NCBI GenBank assembly: GCA_001898705.1 | Contig: MKUU01000060.1 | Location: 62,001-126,000, forward strand | DNA: 64,000 nucleotides | Direction of reading: 5' to 3' | Origin: Caedibacter sp. 38-128 | GTDB taxonomy: Bacteria > Pseudomonadota > Alphaproteobacteria > Caedimonadales > Caedimonadaceae | In this document: positions 37,693 to 47,162 of the stretch, in pieces | How positions within the stretch are numbered: the first letter of the stretch is position 1 | Layout: every line of letters begins with the position of its first letter | The notes under the pieces: generated by a model | What the model saw: only the letters and a program-made list of their open reading frames with translations | What the model was told of the DNA's origin: nothing | Database searches by the model: none | Program-made: the position numbers and the translations under genes

Positions 37693-39506
37693 AGCGCTTT
37701 TTTAGCTCTTCAGATCCCAAGCTTTTATTTACGCGAAGAGCTTTTTTAATTGCAGGCGCTCAAGCGGCAGGTGGTGCATTAATTCTTGGTCGTCTTGGGT
37801 ATTTAGGAATTTTTCGTTCTCCTCACTATCGTACTCTTGCTGATGGAAATCGTGTAAAGTTGCATATCTTGCTACCAAGAAGAGGAATTATTTATGACCG
37901 TCATGGTCAGGAACTAGCTGGGAACATTTCGAGTTATCGGCTCACAATAGTGCCTGCGCAGATAGATAATCTTCCAGCAAGTCTTTCCCATATCTCTCAG
38001 TTGTTAAATCTTGATCTAAAAGATTCTAAAAATATTCTTAAAGATCTTAAGAAGCATCCAAAATTTACACCTTATATTCTAAAACAACACTTAACTTGGG
38101 AAGAAGTATGCAAGATTGAAGTGAATTTACCCGAATTACCTGGAGTTGAAATTGAAGCGGGATATCAAAGATTTTACCTAGACGCTGAGCCATTTGCACA
38201 TTTGATTGGTTACGTTCAGGCACCTTCTGATAAAGATGATGTCGATGAACGTCTTGCTCCTCTTTCGGATTATCGTATAGGAAAAGTAGGAATTGAAAAA
38301 AGCTTTCAAAATACTTTGCAGGGAGTGGCAGGCTATAAAGAAGTAGAAGTTAATGCCAAACGTCAAATTATTAGGGAAAGAAAGAAGCATGAAAGCCAAA
38401 ATGGTCAACAATTAAATCTTTCAATTTCTGCTCCTTTACAGAAGTTTGTTTATGAAAGATTGCAACAAGTTGAAAGTGCCTCTGTTGTTGTTATGGACAT
38501 TTTAACAGGGGAAATTTTAAGTTTAGTTTCTTCACCAAGCTACGATACAAATTTATTTGTGAATGGCATTCCTAAAAAGAATTGGAATGCTCTTCAAAAG
38601 AGCCCTTATCGCGCTTTGACTAATAAAGCCATTCATGGTCTTTATGAACCTGGTTCTACTTTTAAAATGGCTGTTTTGCTTGCAGGGCTTGAATCAGGTA
38701 GGGTGGATCCTAATTTCCAAACTTTTTGTCAAGGATATATAGAAGTCGCAAATCATCGTTTCCATTGTGTTTGTCGGGGAGGGCATGGACTTGTAGACTT
38801 AAGAAGAGCGTTGCAGGTTTCTTGCGATATCTATTTTTATGAGATAGCTCAAAAAATTGGTGTTGAAATATTAACAAAGATGGCGAGAGATTTGGGGTTT
38901 GGGGCCAAGACGGGTATAGAAATGCCAGCTGAACGCTCAGGATTAGTCCCTTCAAAACTTTGGAAACTCGAGAAGCATAATCAGCGTTGGCATATTGGTG
39001 ACACCATATTGTTATCTATAGGGCAGGGACCAATATTAGGGACTCCTTTGCAATTAGCTCAAATGATGGGACGACTTCTGACAGGAAAATATATTCTGCC
39101 AACACTAAAGAAAAGGACTGTATCAAAGCTACCAATATTTTCATCTTATTCTTTTAATCCTAGTTATCTTGCCATGATCAAGGATGGTATTGATGCTGTG
39201 ATTAATGAAACTTCTGGGACTGCGTATCATGCTAGAATCAACGTTCCTGGGTGGGAGATGGGAGGAAAGACAGGAACAGCTCAAGTGAGACGTATAACAA
39301 AATTAGAGCGTGAAACTCGTATTTTAAGAAATGAAGAATTAGCGTGGAAGGAAAGAGATCATGCTTTATTCGTTGGGTATGCTCCAGTGCATCATCCACG
39401 CTACGTAACGGCTGTTGTTGTTGAGCATGGTGGATGGGGGAGTGTTGTTGCCGCCCCTATTGGGCGTGATGCTCTCTTAAAAACGCAAGAGCTTATGGTT
39501 TCATAA
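37689..39506 (+). CDS. mrdA: Penicillin-binding protein 2 (elongasome transpeptidase)
   Basis: PBP2 (605 residues) is the class B transpeptidase of the elongasome. It has an N-terminal membrane anchor (residues 15-35), the dimerisation/pedestal domain with LPRRGIIYDRHGQELAGN, and the transpeptidase domain with SxxK at Ser323-Thr-Phe-Lys326, the SCD triad (QVSCDIYFY) and KTGTAQV. In most proteobacteria rodA follows; here the next gene is nuoJ, so the partner glycosyltransferase RodA must be elsewhere or absent. Confidence 0.95.
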   Translation: MKRFFSSSDPKLLFTRRAFLIAGAQAAGGALILGRLGYLGIFRSPHYRTLADGNRVKLHILLPRRGIIYDRHGQELAGNISSYRLTIVPAQIDNLPASLSHISQLLNLDLKDSKNILKDLKKHPKFTPYILKQHLTWEEVCKIEVNLPELPGVEIEAGYQRFYLDAEPFAHLIGYVQAPSDKDDVDERLAPLSDYRIGKVGIEKSFQNTLQGVAGYKEVEVNAKRQIIRERKKHESQNGQQLNLSISAPLQKFVYERLQQVESASVVVMDILTGEILSLVSSPSYDTNLFVNGIPKKNWNALQKSPYRALTNKAIHGLYEPGSTFKMAVLLAGLESGRVDPNFQTFCQGYIEVANHRFHCVCRGGHGLVDLRRALQVSCDIYFYEIAQKIGVEILTKMARDLGFGAKTGIEMPAERSGLVPSKLWKLEKHNQRWHIGDTILLSIGQGPILGTPLQLAQMMGRLLTGKYILPTLKKRTVSKLPIFSSYSFNPSYLAMIKDGIDAVINETSGTAYHARINVPGWEMGGKTGTAQVRRITKLERETRILRNEELAWKERDHALFVGYAPVHHPRYVTAVVVEHGGWGSVVAAPIGRDALLKTQELMVS

Positions 39507-39535
39507 ATAAATTTATAAATAACTTTTTTAAACCA

Positions 39536-39564
39536 TTGGCTTAGAATTAGTCCACTGATATGAT
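39536..39564 (+). promoter_or_regulatory. Predicted promoter of the nuoJ-nuoN cluster
   Basis: TTGGCT (39536-39541) and TATGAT (39559-39564) are separated by 17 bases. Transcription would start near 39571, about 19 bases before the nuoJ GTG. This gives the nuo genes their own promoter after mrdA. Confidence 0.5.
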
Positions 39565-39589
39565 GAGGCGTTTAAAAAGAGGATAGTTT

Positions 39590-40438
39590 GTGATTGCAGC
39601 TTTAGCATTTTATATTTTCTCATTCCTATTGCTAGGTTCAGCAGCAATGGTTATTTTTGCGCGTAATACTGTGCATTCAGTTCTGTACCTGATACTCGCA
39701 TTTTTTAATGCAGCAGGTGTTTTTATATTACTTCAAGCTGAGTTCATTGCGATGATTTTAGTCATTGTTTATGTCGGTGCTGTTGCTGTTTTATTTTTAT
39801 TTGTTGTCATGATGCTTGATCTCGGTCCTTTGAAAAAACCGACATTTTTACTGGGAAAATTTATAAATTTTACAAAAAGCTTAGTCTTAATAATGAGCTT
39901 TATTATTCTATATATCACACTTTTTCTCATTGTAATCTTAGGAGGCAATTATATCTTCAATGAGTATGGGATTGTGATTGAAGAGTTTGAGGGACGCCTT
40001 TCACTTTTAACTTTCACAGGTATTCTAGTTGCTTTTCTCATTCCTCGTCGTATTTATAGGTGGCTTGCAAAAGTAATTACTAATTTGCGGCAGAGTATTT
40101 CGGCAATTGTTGTGGTGGGGACCCTTATGTTGGGTGAGTTAGTTTTGGTAGTTTTTACTTTTAAATCAATTAAATTTAAGGAAAATTTTATAACTTCACC
40201 TATCCCTGAAGCATCAAAAATACCTAATACTAAAGCTTTAGGAGTGGTCCTCTATACAGATTATTTGTATTTGTTTCAAATCGCTGGACTTATTTTATTG
40301 GTCGCGATGATTGGCGCGATCATACTCACATATCGCCATAGACCTGATGTTAAAAGACAAGATATAGCTACCCAATTAAGACGAAAGGCTAAAAATACAA
40401 TTGAGCTTAAGAAAATATCGCTTAAAAAAGGAATATAA
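39590..40438 (+). CDS. nuoJ: NADH-quinone oxidoreductase subunit J, with extra internal segment
   Basis: NuoJ is a membrane-arm subunit of complex I. Residues 1-80 match the family ([20 protein letters not shown], then [29 protein letters not shown]), and residues 180-255 match its end ([43 protein letters not shown]). Between them about 80 extra residues (roughly 95-178) hold additional hydrophobic segments, making 282 residues against about 200 in Rickettsia or 184 in E. coli. The reading frame is uninterrupted. Start is a GTG with AGAGG upstream. It heads nuoJKLMN. Confidence 0.9.
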   Translation: MIAALAFYIFSFLLLGSAAMVIFARNTVHSVLYLILAFFNAAGVFILLQAEFIAMILVIVYVGAVAVLFLFVVMMLDLGPLKKPTFLLGKFINFTKSLVLIMSFIILYITLFLIVILGGNYIFNEYGIVIEEFEGRLSLLTFTGILVAFLIPRRIYRWLAKVITNLRQSISAIVVVGTLMLGELVLVVFTFKSIKFKENFITSPIPEASKIPNTKALGVVLYTDYLYLFQIAGLILLVAMIGAIILTYRHRPDVKRQDIATQLRRKAKNTIELKKISLKKGI

Positions 40439-40439
40439 A

Positions 40440-40748
40440 ATGAATATTGGTTTGCAACATTATTTAGTTTTATCAAGCGTTTTATTCTTGATTGGAATCT
40501 TTGGAATTTTATGGGGACGCAAGAGTGTTTTAAACATTTTAATGGCCTTAGAACTGACTCTTCTTGCAACAAATATTAATTTAGTTGCTTTTTCAATGTA
40601 TTGGAAAGATCTTATAGGGCAAATTTTTACATTATTTATTTTAACTGTTGCAGCGGCTGAGGTTGCTATTGGTCTCGCTATTTTAGTCGTTTTCAATCGT
40701 AACCGTGGCAGCATCGAAGTTGAAGATATAAGTCATATGAGAGGCTGA
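40440..40748 (+). CDS. nuoK: NADH-quinone oxidoreductase subunit K
   Basis: NuoK (102 residues) has three membrane helices and the conserved Glu residues of the proton path, in [20 protein letters not shown] and in [21 protein letters not shown] chose the ATG at 40440, one base after the nuoJ stop, since it begins [12 protein letters not shown] as in relatives. The frame extends upstream to 40401 inside nuoJ without homology. Confidence 0.96.
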   Translation: MNIGLQHYLVLSSVLFLIGIFGILWGRKSVLNILMALELTLLATNINLVAFSMYWKDLIGQIFTLFILTVAAAEVAIGLAILVVFNRNRGSIEVEDISHMRG

Positions 40749-40751
40749 AAG

Positions 40752-42656
40752 TTGATAGAGTACCTTAGCATATTTTGCCCTCTTTTGGGCTTTGTTTCGT
40801 CAGGTCTTTTGGGGCGTAGACTTAGTAAGCACGCAATCAATTGGATGAGTTGTATAATTATAATGATAGGGTCAATCGCATCTCTTGCTCTTGCGTGGAA
40901 ATTATATCATAACGGAAAAATTATCTCTCTTTCTTTGTTTCCATGGTTTGATGTTGGAAATTTTCAAGTTTGTTGGGGCCTTTATTTTGACCATCTTTCA
41001 GTAACGATGGTATTACTTGTTAATATAATTTCATTCCTTGTGCATGTTTATTCGGTTGGCTATATGAGTCAAGATCCACACTCCTCACGCTTTATGTCGT
41101 ACTTAAGTTTATTTACATTTATGATGCTAGTGCTTGTAACTTCAGATAATTTAGTACAATTATTTTTTGGCTGGGAAGGGGTGGGGCTTACTTCTTATCT
41201 TTTAATTGGTTTTTGGTATGAGAGAGAAAGTGCAAATCAGGCGGCCTTTAAAGCATTTCTTGTTAATAGGATCGGTGATTTAGGATTTATTATAGGTATT
41301 GCTGCAACTTTTCTGATCTTTAAAACCCTGGAATTCGATCAACTTTTTCAACTTATCCATTTAAAAGAAGGGCATAATTTTAATTTTTTTGGTTATGAAT
41401 TTTCTAAAATTGAAATTCTTGGTTTCCTATTTTTTATAGGCGCAATGGGGAAATCAGCACAAATAGGTCTTCATACATGGCTTCCTGATGCTATGGAAGG
41501 TCCTACCCCAGTATCTGCCCTTATTCATGCAGCAACAATGGTTACAGCTGGGGTGTTCTTATTGATTCGACTTTCACCTTTATATGAGCTGGCGCCTTAT
41601 GCGCGAGATTTTGTTGCTTTAGTTGGTGGCATAACCGCTGTATTTGCTGGGAGTATTGCAATTACACAGAATGATATAAAGCGCGTTATTGCTTATTCAA
41701 CGTGCAGCCAATTAGGCTATATGTTTATGGCTATTGGATTATCGGCATATAATGGTGCGCTTTTCCATTTGATAACACATGCTTTCTTTAAAGCATTGTT
41801 GTTTCTTGGAGCTGGAGCTGTAATTCATGCGCTTTCTGATGAGCAGGATATGCAACATATGGGAGGATTAAGACGCTCTATTCCTGTAACATATACGGTC
41901 ATGATTATTGGAAGTCTTGCTTTATGCGGGATTCCTTTCTTTGCTGGGTACTTTTCAAAAGACTATATTTTAGAAATAGCTCTACTAAATTCTAGTTGGG
42001 TTGGACAAGTTGTGTATTTCTTAGGTATCAGTGCTGCAGTTTTAACGGCTTTTTATTCTTGGCGCTTACTATTTCTCACATTCCATGGTCAAAGTAGAGC
42101 AAACGAGCTTGTGATGAGTCATATTCATGAGCCTGGCTACAGTATGTTATTGCCCTTATTTGTGCTTGTTTTTGGTTCTATTTTTGGCGGATATTTAGGA
42201 GAAGTATTTTTCTTAAATGAAAAATTTTGGGGTGGTTCGATACCTATTCAAAACTTGAACCATTTGCATTTAAATTTCTTTCTTAAGCATCTGCCTACTA
42301 TTGCAGCCTTTATAGGGTTAGGGCTAGCTATATATTTATATTTAATTCGTCCGCAACTTCCTGTTCTGATTGTGCAAAGATTTAAGAAAGTTTATCTCTT
42401 TCTTTATAATAAGTGGTTTTTTGATGAACTTTATAGTCGTTTGTTTTTACACAACACGCTTAAAGGGGCTCATGTTTTATGGCTAAGTACAGATCAAAAG
42501 ATTATTGATGGATATGGGCCAGAAGGTTTTGCTTCAGTTGTATATCGAATGGCAAAACGAGCAAGCCAGCTTCAAACAGGTTATATTTACCATTATGTCC
42601 TTGCTCTTGTAGGGGGACTCTGCTTTTTAATTCTTTTGCTTTTATTGAAGCAGTAA
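40752..42656 (+). CDS. nuoL: NADH-quinone oxidoreductase subunit L
   Basis: NuoL (634 residues) is the distal antiporter-like proton-pumping subunit. Conserved parts include FGWEGVGLTSYLLIGFWYER with the key Glu, LHTWLPDAMEGPTPVSALIHAATMV with the broken helix TM7, IKRVIAYSTCSQLGYMFMAIG and the C-terminal lateral helix region ending in a hydrophobic anchor. Start is a TTG three bases after nuoK, with GAGAGG seven bases upstream. Confidence 0.97.
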   Translation: MIEYLSIFCPLLGFVSSGLLGRRLSKHAINWMSCIIIMIGSIASLALAWKLYHNGKIISLSLFPWFDVGNFQVCWGLYFDHLSVTMVLLVNIISFLVHVYSVGYMSQDPHSSRFMSYLSLFTFMMLVLVTSDNLVQLFFGWEGVGLTSYLLIGFWYERESANQAAFKAFLVNRIGDLGFIIGIAATFLIFKTLEFDQLFQLIHLKEGHNFNFFGYEFSKIEILGFLFFIGAMGKSAQIGLHTWLPDAMEGPTPVSALIHAATMVTAGVFLLIRLSPLYELAPYARDFVALVGGITAVFAGSIAITQNDIKRVIAYSTCSQLGYMFMAIGLSAYNGALFHLITHAFFKALLFLGAGAVIHALSDEQDMQHMGGLRRSIPVTYTVMIIGSLALCGIPFFAGYFSKDYILEIALLNSSWVGQVVYFLGISAAVLTAFYSWRLLFLTFHGQSRANELVMSHIHEPGYSMLLPLFVLVFGSIFGGYLGEVFFLNEKFWGGSIPIQNLNHLHLNFFLKHLPTIAAFIGLGLAIYLYLIRPQLPVLIVQRFKKVYLFLYNKWFFDELYSRLFLHNTLKGAHVLWLSTDQKIIDGYGPEGFASVVYRMAKRASQLQTGYIYHYVLALVGGLCFLILLLLLKQ

Positions 42657-42670
42657 AGAGAAAATTAAAT

Positions 42671-44170
42671 ATGGAACAATTACCATTATTAACTTTAATG
42701 ATATTTTTACCCTTGTTAGGGGCTTTTGCGATACTTTTGATCAAAAACGATCCTTTATCGGCTTCTCAAAATGCACGAGGGGTTGCTCTTTTAACTTCGC
42801 TCACCACATTTGTCTTATCACTTGTGGTCTTATCTTATTTTAAGCTTTCTTCATCAGATTTTCAGTTGGTCGAAAAATATGAGTGGGTTCCTAAGCTTTC
42901 ATTAAATTATTGTGTTGGCGTTGATGGTATTTCACTTCTGTTCATTTTATTGACGACGTTTTTGACGCCAATTGCTATTCTTGCAAGCTGGAATGTAATC
43001 CGTGATAAAGTAAAAGAGTATATGATTACTTTCTTGATGCTTGAGTCCTTAATTATCGGGAGCTTCTGTGCACTTGATCTAGTTCTTTTTTATATTTTTT
43101 TTGAAGCTGTACTGATACCTATGTATTTGATTATAGGTATTTGGGGCGGAAAAGCTCGTATTCATGCGGCTTTTAAGTTCTTTCTTTTTACCCTTTCAGG
43201 GTCTGTTCTTATGCTAATTGCGATACTGTCGATTCATGGAGAAGTGGGGACAACAGATTTAGTTGAGGCTTATCGTTATACATTTTCTGGTGCAAAGCAG
43301 TATTGGTTATGGGCTGCTTTTTTTATAAGTTTTGCTGTCAAGATTCCAATGTGGCCTGTGCATACATGGCTTCCAAATGCGCATGTAGAAGCACCAACGG
43401 CAGGTTCAGTAATTTTGGCAGCTATTTTACTAAAAATGGGGGGGTATGGCTTTTTAAGATTCTCTTTACCGTTATTTCCTGAACCCTCGCAGTTTTTTGC
43501 CCCTTATGTTTTTGGACTGAGTATGATTGCTGTCGTCTATGCATCCCTTGTTGCTCTTGTTCAAGAAGATATGAAGAAACTTGTTGCGTATTCGTCAATT
43601 GCGCATATGGGGTTTGTTACATTTGGGATTTTCACGTTTACAGAACAAGGTATTAAAGGTGCTTTCTTCCAGATGATAAGTCATGGGATTATTTCTGCTG
43701 GTTTATTCTTATGTGTTGGTATTTTATATAGTCGTGTTCATTCTAGAGAAATTATGAGATATGCAGGGGTAAGATCTAGAATGCCACATTTTGCTTTTAT
43801 GTTTTTGATATGTGTCCTCGCCTCAATAGGTCTCCCAGGAACTTCTGGGTTCGTAGGTGAACTACTTGTGCTTGTTGCTTCTTTTGAAAAGGGCGGTTGG
43901 ATGACTCTTATCATGGGATCCGGAATCGTTCTGAGTGCTGCCTACGGCCTTTGGCTTTATAAAAGAATAATGCTTGGAAAACTTACAGATAAGAGCCTGG
44001 AAAAATTAAATGATATAATTTTTATTGAAAAATTATATTTGTTGCCGATAGTTGCAGTGATCCTATTGTTAGGTATCTACCCTAAACCTATTTTTATGCT
44101 TAGTGAAACTGCAATTGAAAGAGTTATTGCACCATTTTACACAGAATTAAAACCAGAAGGGCAGCTTTAA
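42671..44170 (+). CDS. nuoM: NADH-quinone oxidoreductase subunit M
   Basis: NuoM (499 residues) is the second antiporter-like subunit. Marker segments are FYIFFEAVLIPMYLIIGIWGG with the proton-path Glu, HTWLPNAHVEAPTAGSVILA and KKLVAYSSIAHMGFVTFG. Its last base is the first base of the nuoN ATG (TAATG), showing coupling. Confidence 0.97.
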   Translation: MEQLPLLTLMIFLPLLGAFAILLIKNDPLSASQNARGVALLTSLTTFVLSLVVLSYFKLSSSDFQLVEKYEWVPKLSLNYCVGVDGISLLFILLTTFLTPIAILASWNVIRDKVKEYMITFLMLESLIIGSFCALDLVLFYIFFEAVLIPMYLIIGIWGGKARIHAAFKFFLFTLSGSVLMLIAILSIHGEVGTTDLVEAYRYTFSGAKQYWLWAAFFISFAVKIPMWPVHTWLPNAHVEAPTAGSVILAAILLKMGGYGFLRFSLPLFPEPSQFFAPYVFGLSMIAVVYASLVALVQEDMKKLVAYSSIAHMGFVTFGIFTFTEQGIKGAFFQMISHGIISAGLFLCVGILYSRVHSREIMRYAGVRSRMPHFAFMFLICVLASIGLPGTSGFVGELLVLVASFEKGGWMTLIMGSGIVLSAAYGLWLYKRIMLGKLTDKSLEKLNDIIFIEKLYLLPIVAVILLLGIYPKPIFMLSETAIERVIAPFYTELKPEGQL

Positions 44171-45627
44171 TGTATACTTTAACACTTGCTGAGCTTCTAT
44201 CTGTTTTGCCAGAATGTTTTTTAACTTTTATGGCTTTATTGATGATTTTAATAGGTGTTTTTAAAAGAAATTCGGCAATAAAAACATTGAATTATATTCT
44301 TATTTTTTCGCTTATTCTTGCTATTTATCTTGTTTCTATATTTCCTTTGCATCCAATAGCATCATTTAATAATTTTTTTATTGCAAATGCATATACTCAA
44401 TTTTGTAAAATAATTGTTATCTTGGCTGTTACGTTGGTTGCTCTGATGAGTTTTCGCCATTTTGAAAATGATCATTTAATGCAATTTGAAGTCCCTATTT
44501 TAATGTTATTTTCGACCATTGGAATGATGTTGATTATTTCAGCCAATGACCTTATTTCTCTTTTTATGGGATTAGAGTTACAAAGCTTGGCACTTTATAT
44601 CTTGCTTGCTTTGCCACGAGATCAGATTTTATCAACAGAGGCAGGCCTTAAGTATTTTATTCTAGGTGCTCTTTCAACGGCTTTACTCCTGTTTGGTAGT
44701 AGCCTTCTGTATGGTCTTACTGGGACAACTGAATTTCAGAGTTTTATGGTTGCTTTTAAAGAAATTCCGATAAATGAACCTATGTTGATTGTTGGTTTAA
44801 CCATGATACTTTCAGGGCTTGCATTCAAAATTTCACTCGTCCCATTTCATATGTGGACTCCTGATGTTTATGAAGGCAGCTCAACATCAATAACTTCTTT
44901 TCTGGCTGCGGCGCCTAAAATAGCTACTTTTTCTTTATTGATGCGTCTATTTGTTCAAGTTATGGATGGTCATTTTCTTTGGGAAACAGCATTTATTATC
45001 TTTTCCTTTTTATCTATGTTTTTGGGAGCTTTTACAGCACTTTTTCAAAAAAACTTCAAAAGGCTTCTCGCATATTCAACAATTTCACATATGGGATATG
45101 CTTTAATAGGTATTTTAAGTAAAAACCAAGCGGGTGTAGAGAGCGTACTTTCATACTTTATTATCTATACTTTTACAATTATAGGTGTCTTTGCATGTCT
45201 TTTAAACTTGAGACGTCATGGAAAGAATATAAATAACATCGAAGAATTAACAAATTTATCTCGTGAACATCCCCTCATTGCTGCAGTGATAGCGATTTTA
45301 ATGTTCTCTTTGGCGGGAATTCCTCCTTTTGCGGGATTCTTTGTAAAGATGAATGTTTTTATGGTCGCAATAAAAGCGAACTATATACTATTGCCTTTAG
45401 GGGGAATGGTTGCAAGCGTGATTGCGGCTTTCTATTATCTAAGAATTATTAAAATTATGTATTTTAACGAATCTAATGAAACCCTTTCGATTCCTGGGTT
45501 AGATCGACATGTGTCCTTTGAAACAACTGTTGTTATGAATATTACCGCTTTGATAGTGATTTTTTATGGACTTTATCCCCAAACTTTAGTCTTGGTCCTT
45601 CAAGATGCTGCTAGGGCTCTTTTCTAG
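44170..45627 (+). CDS. nuoN: NADH-quinone oxidoreductase subunit N
   Basis: NuoN (485 residues) is the third antiporter-like subunit, next to NuoK. Marker segments are LFMGLELQSLALYILLAL with the key Glu, FKISLVPFHMWTPDVYEGS and KRLLAYSTISHMGYALIGI. Fourteen or so membrane segments are visible. It ends the nuo run; nuoA-nuoI are not in the window, so the complex I genes are split in this genome, as in Rickettsia. Confidence 0.97.
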   Translation: MYTLTLAELLSVLPECFLTFMALLMILIGVFKRNSAIKTLNYILIFSLILAIYLVSIFPLHPIASFNNFFIANAYTQFCKIIVILAVTLVALMSFRHFENDHLMQFEVPILMLFSTIGMMLIISANDLISLFMGLELQSLALYILLALPRDQILSTEAGLKYFILGALSTALLLFGSSLLYGLTGTTEFQSFMVAFKEIPINEPMLIVGLTMILSGLAFKISLVPFHMWTPDVYEGSSTSITSFLAAAPKIATFSLLMRLFVQVMDGHFLWETAFIIFSFLSMFLGAFTALFQKNFKRLLAYSTISHMGYALIGILSKNQAGVESVLSYFIIYTFTIIGVFACLLNLRRHGKNINNIEELTNLSREHPLIAAVIAILMFSLAGIPPFAGFFVKMNVFMVAIKANYILLPLGGMVASVIAAFYYLRIIKIMYFNESNETLSIPGLDRHVSFETTVVMNITALIVIFYGLYPQTLVLVLQDAARALF

Positions 45628-45629
45628 TC

Positions 45630-46376
45630 ATGTTAACAGAAGTATGGAAGATTTACACTTACCAAACTGTTGAAAGTACGATGGATCAAGCTGCTCAACT
45701 TATTGGACAAGAAGATCAATTTGCTGTGCTTGCATATGATCAAACAAAAGGCAGAGGAAGATATGATCGTCAATGGGTCTCTTTAACAGGAAATCTCTAT
45801 ACCACACTTGCCTTTAAGCCGTCTCAGCCTTGTCATACATGGGGACAGATTTCATTTGTAGCAGCGTTAGCTGTAGGAGAAGTTATCCAACATTATCTTT
45901 CAAAAAGTCAAACTTCTCAAAAAATTAGTTATAAATGGCCAAATGACCTTTTAATTGCAGGACATAAAGTATCGGGTATTTTACTTGAGATTATTAATTC
46001 ATCTTGGTTGCTTGTGGGGGTAGGAATTAATCTCCAAGATTCTCCTATCGGGGAAAAATATCTTTCAACCTCTTTAAGAGAGATAGGAAGCGAAGCCCCT
46101 TTGCTGGAAGAGGCGCTTTCCTTGTTAACTAAATATTTCGTTGCTAAGATGAATATCTTGGAAGATAAAGGATTTCCCGAAATAAGAAGAAATTGGCTTA
46201 AAGCTGCGGCTTGTTTGGGAGAAGAAATAGAAGTCACGTTACGAAAGCAAGAGATGTTTGAGAAAATTAAGGGAAAGTTTATTGATCTTGATGAAGAAGG
46301 TAGGTTATTACTAGAGCTTCCTAACAAGGAAGTTAAAAAGATATCTTCTGGTGATGTTTTTTTATTACGGGACTGA
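45630..46376 (+). CDS. birA: Biotin--[acetyl-CoA-carboxylase] ligase
   Basis: This 248-residue enzyme attaches biotin to the carrier protein of acetyl-CoA carboxylase. The biotinyl-AMP site appears as TKGRGRYDRQWVSLTGNLYTTL, and KWPNDLLIAGHKVSGILLEI carries the catalytic Lys. It has no N-terminal DNA-binding domain, so unlike E. coli BirA it is not a repressor. The order nuoN-birA-coaX-RNase J is typical of alphaproteobacteria. Confidence 0.94.
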   Translation: MLTEVWKIYTYQTVESTMDQAAQLIGQEDQFAVLAYDQTKGRGRYDRQWVSLTGNLYTTLAFKPSQPCHTWGQISFVAALAVGEVIQHYLSKSQTSQKISYKWPNDLLIAGHKVSGILLEIINSSWLLVGVGINLQDSPIGEKYLSTSLREIGSEAPLLEEALSLLTKYFVAKMNILEDKGFPEIRRNWLKAAACLGEEIEVTLRKQEMFEKIKGKFIDLDEEGRLLLELPNKEVKKISSGDVFLLRD

Positions 46377-46379
46377 AAA

Positions 46380-47162
46380 ATGCTTCTTGCAATTGATGCC
46401 GGAAATACAAATGTTTGTTTCGCACTTTTTAAGCAAAGTGAGTTAGTATATACTTGGCGCGCAAGGACGAATTCAAAATATACTGCGGACGAATGGGCTG
46501 TATGGCTTGGGCAGCTTCTGAAGCTTCATAATTTGTCTTTTGAAGATATTAAAGAAACGATTCTTTGTTCAGTTGTTCCTGATCTTGTTGGATCATTGCA
46601 GGAATTTTGCCGCCACTATATTAATAGTACACCTCTTGTTGTTGGGAACTCGTCTATAAATCTTGGTATCCTTTCCAAAATTGATCGGCCTGGCGAGGAA
46701 GGCGCGGATATGATGGTAAATGCAGTTGCAGCTCATACTTTGTACGGAGGGCCATTGTTAGTCATTGATTTTGGGACCGCAACAACGATGAGCTTTATTG
46801 ATGCGGATGGAAATTTTTGTGGTACTGCAATAGCGCCAGGGGTTAATTGCTCGCTTGACGCCCTCTATAATGCTGCGGCAAAGCTTCCAATGATTTCAAT
46901 AAGTCGCCCAAAATACATTATAGGAACCAATACAGTTGATTCTATGATGGGTGGCATATTCTGGGGATATGTTGCTATGATAGAAGGATTAGTATCTCGT
47001 GCACGGAGAGAGTGTGTTGAGCGGTTTAATGCTCAACAGATTAAGGTTATTGCAACAGGAGGGTTAGGTGGTTTGATCAAGCCTGCAACTGATGTAATAG
47101 ATATTTATAATCCAAACTTAACATTAAGCGGACTTGCAATTATTCATGAACGAAATAAATAA
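46380..47162 (+). CDS. coaX: Type III pantothenate kinase
   Basis: CoaX (260 residues) catalyses the first step of CoA synthesis from pantothenate. It is an ASKHA-fold kinase with phosphate 1 MLLAIDAGNTNVCFALF, the GADMMVNAVAAHTLYG region with the catalytic Asp, phosphate 2 VIDFGTATTMSFID and adenosine motif IATGGLGGL. The stop overlaps the RNase J gene by 17 bases. Confidence 0.95.
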   Translation: MLLAIDAGNTNVCFALFKQSELVYTWRARTNSKYTADEWAVWLGQLLKLHNLSFEDIKETILCSVVPDLVGSLQEFCRHYINSTPLVVGNSSINLGILSKIDRPGEEGADMMVNAVAAHTLYGGPLLVIDFGTATTMSFIDADGNFCGTAIAPGVNCSLDALYNAAAKLPMISISRPKYIIGTNTVDSMMGGIFWGYVAMIEGLVSRARRECVERFNAQQIKVIATGGLGGLIKPATDVIDIYNPNLTLSGLAIIHERNK

